From Pontibacter chinhatensis (GTDB taxonomy: Bacteria > Bacteroidota > Bacteroidia > Cytophagales > Hymenobacteraceae): DNA of 64,000 nt. This document shows positions 51,394 through 60,039 of this stretch, piece by piece; position 1 is the stretch's first letter; each line of letters opens with the position of its first letter. The stretch lies in the NCBI RefSeq assembly GCF_900113285.1, contig NZ_FOOT01000005.1, positions 248,001 through 312,000 of the forward strand, read 5' to 3'. Both the position numbers and the translations under genes were made by a program. The notes under the pieces were generated by a model. It ran no database searches. It saw nothing but the letters and a program-made list of their open reading frames with translations, and was not told the origin of the DNA.

Positions 51394-53166
51394 TTAATGT
51401 ACATGTCCTTTTGCCGGGGCAGAGGCTTTTTCTCCTGCCGATGCGCCGGTTCCCTGGCGGTAGGTATGTTCTGTCTCGCCGCAGGCCAGCATGGCGTCGC
51501 CAAAGTATGGGTTGCGGATGTCTTTCAGCTCGCTCAGCCAGTAACCGCCCTGGTCGCCCAGCGCCATCGGGCATTTCTGCTTATAGAGCACCTCCTTGTT
51601 GGTGCCGAAGGTCTCCACTGCCTCAATCAGGTGGTTGGAGAGCGGCGAGAAAGCCTCCCGTTGCTTGTCGATAACCGTACTTTTCTGAATAGCATCGGCG
51701 TTGGAGGCCAGCACCGGCTGCAGCTGCATCCATTTGGCATGGCTACTGCCATCCAACAGGCGCATATCGGTTTTGTTCAGTGCCTGCCTGAACTTGCCGG
51801 CAGCCTGACGGGCAGCGTCAGCATCAGAAGCCACGAGGGCGTTCTTCAGCGTATAATAACTATCTACCAGGGCGGTCAGCTGAGACTGGAACTCTTCTGG
51901 TGCCTCCAGCATCTTGTTGGCCGGACCCGCCATCATGCTATAGTTCCCGCTCAGCTGGGCGGCTCCGTCCACGGCAAACACGCCGTTAGTCACCACCTGC
52001 TCGCCTTCGCTCAGCCCGGCTTCAATCAGATACATATCGCCCAGGCGCGGCCCAAGCGTTACCTCCCGCATCTCAAAGGCCGGCGCCTCACGGTCATCCA
52101 CCTTCACATATACCACCGAGCGCTTGCCTGTCCAGAGTACAGCGGTCCGCTGTATGGCCAGCGCGTTCTCTTTAGCGGCCGTGCGGGTGGAGGTTTTGAT
52201 GCGTGCATTGGCAAACATCCCCGGCTTGAGCTGATTGCCCGGATTCACTACCTCGGCCCTTACCTGCACGGCACGGGTGCTGGCATCAAGCACTGGCGTC
52301 ACAAAGGCAACCTTGGCAGTGAAATCCTTGCCCGGTATGCCCGGCACAGTAAAGTTAATGCTTGCGCCTTGCTTTACCCAGGAAAGATCGCTCTCATAGG
52401 CATCCAGCACGACCCAAACGGAGGAGAGATTGGCCACCTGGAAGAGCACCGAACCGGTGCTGACGTAGTCGCCTACGGCCACCTGGCGTTCAGTAACCAC
52501 CCCGGCCGCATCAGAATAAATGTCGAAGCTGGTCAGGATGTCATTGGCCTGCTCGATGCGCGCTATCTGCTTGGCGGAGATATTCCACAGCCTTAGCTTG
52601 GTTTTGGCGGCTTCATAGAGTTCCGGCATCAGGTCTTTGGACTTGGCTGCCTCCTGCAGCTCACGCTGCGCTGTGATGAGTTCCGGGGAATATACCGAGG
52701 CCAGTCGCTCGCCCTTGCGTACTTCCTGCCCGGTGAAGTTGACATAAAGCCGCTCGATACGGCCCGGGAACTTGGCAGTGATGGAGGAGACTTTTTGCTC
52801 GTTCAGCTGCACCGTGCCCGACAGCAGCAGCTCATTTTCAGGGTTCACCTGATGCACCGGCGTTGTCTGGATGTTAGCCAGCGCGATGGCCTCCGGCGTC
52901 ATCTCCAGCACATAAGGGCTTGCCTCGCCACCGCCGCCCGTGGCTGCTACCGGCGTCAGGTCCATGCCGCAAAGGGGGCACTTGCCTGGTTCGTTCTGCC
53001 GGATCTGTGGGTGCATGGAGCAGGTGTACTCGGTTACGCCTGCCGTTTCCGCTGCGTGGTCGTGGCCTTGTTCGGCCCCTCTGCCCCCGAATATAAGCCA
53101 GCCCAGGAGCAAGCCGGCCAGCGCTACCAGTATATAGGTCGTGATTTGTTTATTTCTTGGTTTCAT
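51394..53166 (-). CDS. cusB: CusB-like copper efflux adaptor fused to DUF3347
   Basis: A 590-residue periplasmic adaptor. An N-terminal helix (about 9-27) is followed by a heavy-metal-binding domain YTCSMHPQIRQNEPGKCPLCGMDL (Cys49, Met51, His52, Cys63, Cys66, Met68). The membrane-fusion core follows (LSGTVQLNEQKVSSITAKFPGRIERL; beta-barrel to about 415), then a C-terminal DUF3347 domain (about 425-575) with CPMALGDQGGYWLSELKDIRNPYFGDAMLACG. The C-terminal fusion lengthens it well beyond the usual 400 residues. It connects CusA and CusC. The stand-alone DUF3347 protein at 50076 is its paralogue. Confidence 0.9.
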   Translation of the reverse strand: MKPRNKQITTYILVALAGLLLGWLIFGGRGAEQGHDHAAETAGVTEYTCSMHPQIRQNEPGKCPLCGMDLTPVAATGGGGEASPYVLEMTPEAIALANIQTTPVHQVNPENELLLSGTVQLNEQKVSSITAKFPGRIERLYVNFTGQEVRKGERLASVYSPELITAQRELQEAAKSKDLMPELYEAAKTKLRLWNISAKQIARIEQANDILTSFDIYSDAAGVVTERQVAVGDYVSTGSVLFQVANLSSVWVVLDAYESDLSWVKQGASINFTVPGIPGKDFTAKVAFVTPVLDASTRAVQVRAEVVNPGNQLKPGMFANARIKTSTRTAAKENALAIQRTAVLWTGKRSVVYVKVDDREAPAFEMREVTLGPRLGDMYLIEAGLSEGEQVVTNGVFAVDGAAQLSGNYSMMAGPANKMLEAPEEFQSQLTALVDSYYTLKNALVASDADAARQAAGKFRQALNKTDMRLLDGSSHAKWMQLQPVLASNADAIQKSTVIDKQREAFSPLSNHLIEAVETFGTNKEVLYKQKCPMALGDQGGYWLSELKDIRNPYFGDAMLACGETEHTYRQGTGASAGEKASAPAKGHVH

Positions 53167-53210
53167 CGTCTTGGATGGAATATATGTTTTATCGCCTGCT
53201 GCGGACAGGC

Positions 53211-54638
53211 TTAAATATCGCTGTTCATCATGCGGTTAATGGCCGAAACGGTCACATGCTGCTCGGTTATGGCCTGCAGCTGCTGCTGCCGCAGGGTAAG
53301 GATGGCCTGCCGTTGCCTCAGAATCTCTTCTATGCCCGCGCCCGCCACGCTGTAATTGGTGGTCAGGAGCCGGATGGCCTGCTCGTTAAGTGCAATCTGA
53401 TCTTCTAACAACTGCAGGGTACTGCTCGTTCGCTGGTAATCGTACAGCAGTCCGCTCAGTTCGGCAAACAGCATGTTCTCGGTGGCTTCGCGGTTCTGCA
53501 CCGCGGCCTCCTGGGCATACTGCGCCTCCTTCTGCGCCGCTTTATACTTTTTGCGGTAGATCGGCAGGGAAATGCTCACCATCGGCATCACCATGTTCTC
53601 GCCTCCCATGGCCATCTGCGACATCTCGTCGGGACGCGGTTTGAACACCATGTACTCCAATCCCACGCCAATCATGGGCCTGCCCATCAGCTTGGCCATG
53701 CGCAGCTGGGCCTCGCGGGCTTTCTCGTCCCACTCATACATTTTCAGCATGGGGTGGTTCTGGCGGATAGAGTCCTGGATGAGGGACAGGGATGCTGGCA
53801 AAGCAACCGGCGCCAAGGTATCGGCCACCTGCACTTCCAGGTTCAGGTCGCGGTTGAGCATGCTGTTAAAGGCAGCCACCTTAGGTTTTCTCGAGTCGCG
53901 GAGCAACTGGAGGCGGTTCTCCATGTCCTTTACCTGCACCCGGATAAGGATAACATCCACCATCGAGCTGCCCGAAGAGGCCATACTTCCACCTGTCATG
54001 CCGCCCATACTTCCGCTGCCGGAAGAAGCCGTTGAGGTGCCACTGGTGGAGCCTCCGCCCATACCGGCCATGCCCTGAGAAGTGCTGCCGGCCGTACTTT
54101 GGGTAGGGGCAGCGCCCGAGCTCTGGCGCGGGGCGGCCGGGGCACTGACAGCAGGCCCCGATTTATACTTTGCCAGGGCCACCCGCTCCAGCGATTTAAG
54201 AATCTCCAGTTCCCGCTCCAGCAGCTTTACTTCCTCGTCTAGCTGGTAGAGCGAAAGCCAGGTGGTGCGGACGGTGTGGTAGAGGTTGATTTTGGCTTCG
54301 ATAAAAGAAGTAAACTTCATCTGCGCCATGTAATTCGCCTCTGTTTTGGCGGCATCCAGCGAGCCAAACCAAGGGAACATCTGCATGATGGAAGCACTGC
54401 CCACCTCCCTGCCCATGTAGCGATCCATGGGCTGCAGGAAGAAGCTGAAAGTAGCTTCCGGGTCGGGGAGGGCGCCCGCCTGAGGCACCTTTTGCAACGC
54501 TGCCTGGTACTCGGCGTAGGTTGCCTTCAGCTGCGGGTTGTTTTCGCCAGCCATTACCAGGTACTCCTCCAGGGTCTGCGCCTGCAGGGCCGGAACAGCC
54601 AGCAGTAAAAGTATAATATGTAGGATGATCTTTTTCAT
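53211..54638 (-). CDS. cusC: CusC-like TolC family outer-membrane channel
   Basis: A 475-residue OEP-family channel: signal peptide about 1-20 (ending ALQAQ), two helical OEP repeats, and an inserted Gly/Ser/Met/Thr-rich linker (about 175-225: GMAGMGGGSTSGTSTASSG and GSMGGMTGGSMASSG). The Met-containing linker is unusual for TolC proteins and could bind Cu(I), but that is speculation. Its start overlaps the CusA stop by four bases (ATGA, 54635-54638). It is followed after 44 bases by the CusB-like adaptor. Confidence 0.9.
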   Translation of the reverse strand: MKKIILHIILLLLAVPALQAQTLEEYLVMAGENNPQLKATYAEYQAALQKVPQAGALPDPEATFSFFLQPMDRYMGREVGSASIMQMFPWFGSLDAAKTEANYMAQMKFTSFIEAKINLYHTVRTTWLSLYQLDEEVKLLERELEILKSLERVALAKYKSGPAVSAPAAPRQSSGAAPTQSTAGSTSQGMAGMGGGSTSGTSTASSGSGSMGGMTGGSMASSGSSMVDVILIRVQVKDMENRLQLLRDSRKPKVAAFNSMLNRDLNLEVQVADTLAPVALPASLSLIQDSIRQNHPMLKMYEWDEKAREAQLRMAKLMGRPMIGVGLEYMVFKPRPDEMSQMAMGGENMVMPMVSISLPIYRKKYKAAQKEAQYAQEAAVQNREATENMLFAELSGLLYDYQRTSSTLQLLEDQIALNEQAIRLLTTNYSVAGAGIEEILRQRQAILTLRQQQLQAITEQHVTVSAINRMMNSDI

Positions 54639-57600
54639 ACGGCTTTTTTGGCTAGTTTTTTAACCTTGGCTTCCTCGCGCCAGCTGTAAAGCACCGGCAC
54701 GATGAACAGGGTGATCAGCGCCACCGTCATTCCCCCGAATGTTGGGATGGCCATGGGCACCATGATGTCCGAGCCGCGTCCGGTGGAGGTAAGCACGGGC
54801 AACAGGGCCAGCAGGGTAGTGGCGGTAGTCATCAGGCACGGTCTCACACGGCGTATGCCGGCTTTCAGCACGGCCCTGCGCACCCCGTTTCGTGTCTCGG
54901 GCTTAGCCGCATCGAAACTTTGCTTCAGGTAAGTGCCCATCACCACGCCATCGTCGGTGGCAATGCCGAAGAGGGCAATAAAGCCTACCCACACGGCCAC
55001 ACTCAGGTTGAAGGTGCGCATCTGGAACAGCTCGCGCATGTTCGTGTCGCCGAAGGAGAAGTTGAGGAACCAATCCTGCCCGTAGAGCCACAGCATCATA
55101 AAGCCCCCGGAGAAAGCCATCGCGATGGAGGTGAAGATGAACAGCGTGGTGGACACCGAGCGAAACTGGAAGTATAGAATGAGGAAGATAATGAGCAAGC
55201 TCAGCGGAATAATGATGCCCAGGCGCTCCTCGGCGCGTACCTGGTTTTCATAGTTGCCCGAGAACTTGTAGCTCACGCCTGCCGGCACCACCAGCTCGCC
55301 GGATTCTATTTTTTGATCCAGGTAACGCTGCGCGTCCTCCACCACCGATACCTCGGCAAAGCCATCCTGCTTGTCGAAGAGCACATAGCCGGTCAGGAAG
55401 GAGTTCTCGCCGCGGATCATCATCGGGCCTGGCCGGTACACAACCTCGGCAATTTCGCCCAACGGCACCTGCGCCCCGCCAGCCGTCGCGATCAGAACGC
55501 GATCAACAGACTCAGGATCGTTCCGATACTCGCGGGCGTAACGGGCGCGGATGGAATAGCGCTCGCGGCCTTCCACGGTGGTGGTGAGAGCCATACCGCC
55601 CATGGCCACTTCGATATACTCCTGCACATCGGCCACGTTCAGTCCGTAGCGGGCCATGGCTTTGCGGTTGAGCTCGATTTCCATGTATGGCTTGCCCAGC
55701 GAGCGGTCGGCGAAAACGGCTTCCGGTTTCACGGAGGGCACCTCTTTCAGCACACGCTCCAGCTGCAGGCTAAAGTCTTCTATCGTTTTCAGGTCAGGGC
55801 CAAACACTTTGATGCCCATGGGCGCCCGCATACCCGTCTGCAGCATTACCAGGCGCGTCTCGATGGGTTGTAGCTTCGGGGCAGAGGTTACGCCGGGGAT
55901 GTTAGCCGCCTTCACGATCTCGTCCCAGATATCATCCGGACTTTTGATGTGGTCGCGCCACTGGCGGTAATATTCGCCGTTTTTATCCTCGATGAGCTCA
56001 CCTGCCCCGTCCCGCACGAACGCACCGTTATCATCTACCTTAAAGCGCAGTCTGTGCCCGCTGGCATCGGTTTTATACTCTGATTTGTACTGTATCACGT
56101 TCTCGTACATCGACATAGGAGCCGGGTCCAGGGCAGTTTCGGCACGGCCTGCTTTGCCCACCACCATTTCCACTTCCGGAATAGCCGTGATCAGCATATC
56201 GAGTTGCTGCACAATGCGCCGGTTGGCTTCCACGCCGGAGTGCGGCATAGAGGTTGGCATCAGCAGGAAAGCCCCTTCGTCCAAAGACGGCATAAACTCT
56301 TCGCCCATGCCGGGGAAGGTATGCACCAGCCCGCTCCAGACGGAGGTCGTGCGGATGTTATAGCCGGTTTTATCTAGGCCATTTGCCACCCAACCGAACA
56401 CGCTGTTAAAGCCAACCCAGATCAGGAAGCCCAGCAGCATGATAGTGGCCGGAATGGCCATAAACTTGCCTTTGTTAGCCAGGCACCACATCAAAATGCG
56501 CGGGTAGGCTTTGATAAACAAAGCGAAAGCGCCCAGCACCAGGGCAAGTATAAGCAGGATGAAAAGGAAGTTAACCAGCAGGCTGACAGAGGCCCCCAGC
56601 GGCATCCATTGCGAGGCCAGCAGCCAGGACACGGCCAGCACGGCAATCCCCACCATTACCGGCGCGTTATACCTGGCAAACGGCTCAGGACGGTAATAGG
56701 TAAGCAGGTTGTTAGCCGCCACCAAAGTCAGCACCACACCCGCCAGCGGAAGTATGAACAGCACGGCCACCCCCAGCGCCAGCAGGGCCCAGTTCCATAC
56801 TTTAGACCAGCTTACGCTCTTGGACCTGAGCCCGAAAACAGTATGCGCAAAGGCCGGCATGATCAGGAGGGTAAAAATCAGTGAGGCAACCAGCGCAAAG
56901 GTCTTGGTGTAGGCCAGCGGTCCAAACAGTTTTCCTTCGGCGGCCTCCATGGTAAACACCGGCAAAAAGCTAACGATGGTAGTGGCCACGGCTGTAACAA
57001 TGGCGCTGCTTACCTCAGCAGAAGCATTGTATACCGTTTTCAGCAGCGACTGCCCGGGCGGGGCCTCCTCCATGTGCCGCAGTATGTTCTCGTTGAGGAT
57101 AATGCCCAAATCCACCATGGTGCCAATGGCAATGGCAATACCAGACAGTGCCACGATGTTTGCGTCCACGTTGAACTGCTTCATCATGATAAAGCACATG
57201 AGCACAGCCAGCGGGAGCAGGGCAGAGATGAGAAGCGAGGCGCGCAGGTTGTACACCATCACAATAATTACGATGATGGTGATGAGGATCTGAAGTATAA
57301 TCGCCTCGCTCAGCGTGCCCAGCGTTTCGTTGATAAGCTGCGTGCGGTCGTAGAAGGGCACCACCGTTACTTTGGAGGTGCGCCCGTCCTCTAGTTTTTT
57401 GGAGGGCAGACCAGCTGCAATCTCGTCCAGCTTCTCTTTCACGTTGTTTATCACGGCCAGCGGGTTGTCGCCGTAGCGGGCTACCACCACACCGCCCACG
57501 GCCTCGGCACCACCTTTGTCCAGTATGCCCAGCATCGAGCGGTCGGCCGGGCCAATGTTGACGCGGGCAATGTCGCGGATGCGGATTGGGACGTTGGCAT

Positions 57601-58405
57601 TTACCCGTACCACCGCCTCTTCAATATCCTCCAGGTTCTGCACATAGCCCAGGCCGCGCACAAAGTACTCCACCTGGTTTATCTCCACGGTGTTGGCTCC
57701 CACATCCAGGTTGCTTTTCTGCAGGGCGCTCATCACCTCCATCATGGATACTTTGTTGGCCTTCATCGCCACCGGATCCAAATCCACCTGGTACTCCTTT
57801 ATATACCCGCCCACGGAGGCTACCTCGGCTACCCCTTCGGCACCGGCCAGGGCATAGCGCACGTAGTAGTCCTGTATGGTGCGCAGCTCATGCAGGTCCC
57901 AGCCGCCGGCAGGCTTGCCGTTCTCGTCGCGGCCTTCCAACGTGTACCAGTACACCTGCCCCAGCGCAGTAGCATCGGGCCCCAGCTTGGGCGTTACATC
58001 CGCCGGAAGCAGGCCGGTGGGCAGGGAGTTGAGCTTTTCCAGTATGCGGGATCGGCTCCAGTAGTATTCCACATCCTCATCAAAAATGACGTAGATGCTG
58101 GAGATGCCGAACATGGACGAGGAGCGGATGGTTTTAACACCCGGCATACCCAAAAGGGAGGTGGTAAGGGGATAGGTGATCTGATCCTCCACGTCCTGCG
58201 GGGAGCGGCCCATCCACTCGGTAAATATGATCTGCTGGTTCTCGCCGATGTCCGGAATGGCGTCTACTGGAACGGGATCGTTGGGCAGGAACTTCACATT
58301 CCAGTTGAAGGGGGCCACTACTATGCCCCAGCCAACTATCAGGAGCAGCAGCAGCACAGTGACAAGCTTCTGCTCCAGGAAAAATTTTATAATGCTGTTT
58401 AACAT
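54635..58405 (-). CDS. cusA: CusA-like heavy-metal RND efflux permease
   Basis: A 1256-residue HME-RND permease that exports Cu(I)/Ag(I) from periplasm or cytosol. Key features are the N-terminal ITYPLTTSLLGMPGVKTIRSSS, helix 4 with IAIGTMVDLGIILNENILRH (proton-relay Asp), and helix 10 with ALFGIATDDGVVMGTYLKQSF. It is about 200 residues longer than E. coli CusA. Extra length lies around residues 515-650, where several additional hydrophobic segments separate the two halves (ALLALGVAVLFILPLAGVV, APVMVGIAVLAVSWLLA, LLVNFLFILLILALVLGAF). Longer forms seem usual in Bacteroidota. It overlaps the CusC gene by four bases and follows the HYC_CC_PP gene after 97 bases containing a hairpin. Confidence 0.93.
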   Translation of the reverse strand: MLNSIIKFFLEQKLVTVLLLLLIVGWGIVVAPFNWNVKFLPNDPVPVDAIPDIGENQQIIFTEWMGRSPQDVEDQITYPLTTSLLGMPGVKTIRSSSMFGISSIYVIFDEDVEYYWSRSRILEKLNSLPTGLLPADVTPKLGPDATALGQVYWYTLEGRDENGKPAGGWDLHELRTIQDYYVRYALAGAEGVAEVASVGGYIKEYQVDLDPVAMKANKVSMMEVMSALQKSNLDVGANTVEINQVEYFVRGLGYVQNLEDIEEAVVRVNANVPIRIRDIARVNIGPADRSMLGILDKGGAEAVGGVVVARYGDNPLAVINNVKEKLDEIAAGLPSKKLEDGRTSKVTVVPFYDRTQLINETLGTLSEAIILQILITIIVIIVMVYNLRASLLISALLPLAVLMCFIMMKQFNVDANIVALSGIAIAIGTMVDLGIILNENILRHMEEAPPGQSLLKTVYNASAEVSSAIVTAVATTIVSFLPVFTMEAAEGKLFGPLAYTKTFALVASLIFTLLIMPAFAHTVFGLRSKSVSWSKVWNWALLALGVAVLFILPLAGVVLTLVAANNLLTYYRPEPFARYNAPVMVGIAVLAVSWLLASQWMPLGASVSLLVNFLFILLILALVLGAFALFIKAYPRILMWCLANKGKFMAIPATIMLLGFLIWVGFNSVFGWVANGLDKTGYNIRTTSVWSGLVHTFPGMGEEFMPSLDEGAFLLMPTSMPHSGVEANRRIVQQLDMLITAIPEVEMVVGKAGRAETALDPAPMSMYENVIQYKSEYKTDASGHRLRFKVDDNGAFVRDGAGELIEDKNGEYYRQWRDHIKSPDDIWDEIVKAANIPGVTSAPKLQPIETRLVMLQTGMRAPMGIKVFGPDLKTIEDFSLQLERVLKEVPSVKPEAVFADRSLGKPYMEIELNRKAMARYGLNVADVQEYIEVAMGGMALTTTVEGRERYSIRARYAREYRNDPESVDRVLIATAGGAQVPLGEIAEVVYRPGPMMIRGENSFLTGYVLFDKQDGFAEVSVVEDAQRYLDQKIESGELVVPAGVSYKFSGNYENQVRAEERLGIIIPLSLLIIFLILYFQFRSVSTTLFIFTSIAMAFSGGFMMLWLYGQDWFLNFSFGDTNMRELFQMRTFNLSVAVWVGFIALFGIATDDGVVMGTYLKQSFDAAKPETRNGVRRAVLKAGIRRVRPCLMTTATTLLALLPVLTSTGRGSDIMVPMAIPTFGGMTVALITLFIVPVLYSWREEAKVKKLAKKAV

Positions 58406-58460
58406 GCTTTATTCGATTGAATACATGAATGGAAGCGGCCTAAAGGGCAGCAACAAACCG

Positions 58461-58482
58461 TACCTGCCTACAAAGGCAGGTA
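58461..58482. promoter_or_regulatory. Hairpin in the leader between HYC_CC_PP and cusA
   Basis: TACCTGCCT (58461-58469) pairs with AGGCAGGTA (58474-58482) around ACAA, a perfect 9-bp stem within a 97-base operon gap. No T-tract follows on the minus strand, so mRNA stabilisation or attenuation is more likely than termination. Confidence 0.5.
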
Positions 58483-58502
58483 GAAATCGAAAAAAGCAGG
58501 GT

Positions 58503-58934
58503 TTATAGCAGGAAGGACTGTACCAGCACCGGTATGTCACGGGCCAGCGGAGGAGGGGAGTAAAGCGCGTAGGTTGGCTTTAGGTCCGTTTGGGAAGTAT
58601 AGAATTGGAGGACAACCGCTTTCACGAAAGCCAGCAGCTGTATGTCCTGCAGCTTAGTCAGCGACAAGACTTCGTGCTTGGAGGTGGCATCAAAGCGCTC
58701 CACAACTACCTGGTGGTCGTTGCAGCAGGTTTCATCGTCAGCTCCGGGCTGAGGAGCGTGGCAAGCAGGAGCATCGTCCTTCTCTTCCTCCATCGGGCAG
58801 TCAGCTTTGGCCCCGAAGAAGGTAATATCGCGCAACTCACCGCCGCAAATATGCAGCCCCACGGCCAAACCCGTCGAGGAGACGAGCACCAGCAGTGTGA
58901 GGGTTAGCAATATGACCTGGCGGTAAAGCTTCAT
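58503..58934 (-). CDS. HYC_CC_PP family protein (copper operon leader gene)
   Basis: A 143-residue exported protein with an N-terminal hydrophobic signal. The family hallmarks that give it its name are present: LHICGG (His-x-Cys), CCNDH (Cys-Cys), and YSPPPL near the C-terminus. Additional Cys/His residues (CPMEEE, ACHAPQP) suggest metal binding. Family members occur beside Bacteroidota metal-efflux genes. It is the first gene of the copper operon and follows an exact -7 box at 58956-58963. Confidence 0.85.
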   Translation of the reverse strand: MKLYRQVILLTLTLLVLVSSTGLAVGLHICGGELRDITFFGAKADCPMEEEKDDAPACHAPQPGADDETCCNDHQVVVERFDATSKHEVLSLTKLQDIQLLAFVKAVVLQFYTSQTDLKPTYALYSPPPLARDIPVLVQSFLL

Positions 58935-58955
58935 GGTATAGATTTATACTTCTTG

Positions 58956-58963
58956 CAAAGGTA
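58956..58963 (-). promoter_or_regulatory. -7 promoter box of the copper operon
   Basis: Minus strand TACCTTTGC, exact TAnnTTTG, 22 bases before ATG 58934. No clear -33 TTG at standard spacing and no MerR/CueR-like dyad is evident. Confidence 0.5.
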
Positions 58964-59062
58964 AGTCCGAAGCAGCAAGTATGGTTACACAATTATGAAA
59001 AACTTTTACATCATTCCCATGGCCTTTCGTCGGAATGCAGCCACAGACCGATACAAAGCAGG

Positions 59063-59557
59063 TTATCTAAACTCAGCACAATCCGCACTAGGCACATAAA
59101 CGCCGCCCGCCTGCTGGTATACCACTCGCGCTCCCAAATGGCCGGCATAGGCCAGAAAGCCGGTTCCCACAAAGAGCAGCAGGAGGATTATGACCTGTAG
59201 CAGGCGCGGTTTATACATGAGTAGACCCGTGCGCCAGGCTACATCCAGGAGCGCAGCGGCCGTGAAAGTATAGGTCAGGTACTCGGCGTAATTCTCGTGC
59301 TGCTTCAGCACGGTAGGGTCGCAGAGTTTGCGCGACACCACTCCATCGGCCAGATTACCGGTATAAAGGCTGAGCCAGGCGGCCAGCGCGCCGCTGTATA
59401 ACAAAAGAGAGCCCGCCTTCTGCCAGAAATCAGCAGAAGCGGGCTTGGCAAAGGTGGCAATTAACTTGGCTAAGGTGGCAAAAGTTAGCAGGGCCACCGG
59501 GAAGTGTACCGTCAGCGGGTGCCATACTTCTGTTCGCCAGAATGTCGGTTCAGGCAT
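59063..59557 (-). CDS. DUF2231 family membrane protein
   Basis: A 164-residue inner-membrane protein with four helices and the DUF2231 start HPLTVHFPVALLTFA, whose histidines are conserved. Some DUF2231 proteins are thought to bind haem or quinone-linked partners; the role is not established. It starts one base before the small lipoprotein gene stop at 59559, so the two are co-transcribed. It lies between the copper operon and composite repeat copy 8; a link to copper is possible from position only. Confidence 0.83.
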   Translation of the reverse strand: MPEPTFWRTEVWHPLTVHFPVALLTFATLAKLIATFAKPASADFWQKAGSLLLYSGALAAWLSLYTGNLADGVVSRKLCDPTVLKQHENYAEYLTYTFTAAALLDVAWRTGLLMYKPRLLQVIILLLLFVGTGFLAYAGHLGARVVYQQAGGVYVPSADCAEFR

Positions 59558-59558
59558 G

Positions 59559-59876
59559 TTACTCCAGGATTCTTACCGCAATGGGGTCGAGGCGCTGGCC
59601 TACTTTTTCCACCTCCACTTCCACGCGCTGCCCTTCGGCTAGCTGATCAAACGTCACCGTTTCACCGTTTCTGGTCAGGGTAGTGTTGTCGGTAAAGTAT
59701 AGCTCGAGGCGTTTGTTGTCGCTTGTTTGCACGTAAATCTCCCGCTTGTCCGGAACAGCCTTGTCGACTGTGCCTTCATAGGTGCCGGACTCTACTACAT
59801 CAGTGCTTTCGCTGCAGGCATAGAGAAGTGGGAGGATGAAAAGGAGTGTAAGTAACAGCGTTTTGATGCTTTTCAT
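59559..59876 (-). CDS. Small lipoprotein of unknown function
   Basis: A 105-residue lipoprotein: signal with lipobox LLYAC, then a small beta-rich domain (SGTYEGTVDKAVPDKREIYVQ ... VTFDQLAEGQRVEVEVEKVG) with an OB- or DUF5666-like feel. I do not recognise the family with confidence. Its stop is one base before the DUF2231 start codon, indicating a two-gene unit. Confidence 0.75.
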   Translation of the reverse strand: MKSIKTLLLTLLFILPLLYACSESTDVVESGTYEGTVDKAVPDKREIYVQTSDNKRLELYFTDNTTLTRNGETVTFDQLAEGQRVEVEVEKVGQRLDPIAVRILE

Positions 59877-60039
59877 GATTTTGTTTTCTGAGTTGAAAGA
59901 TTTGTTTTAATCAAGGAATGCCTTGAAAATTAAGCATACGCTATACTTGTGTTTTGTGTTTAAGTGTTTGGTTTTTAATGTGTTTTGTAAGGGGCTGGAT
60001 AAGGTAGGTTTTATACTTGAGGTTTATAGTTTCATAGCC

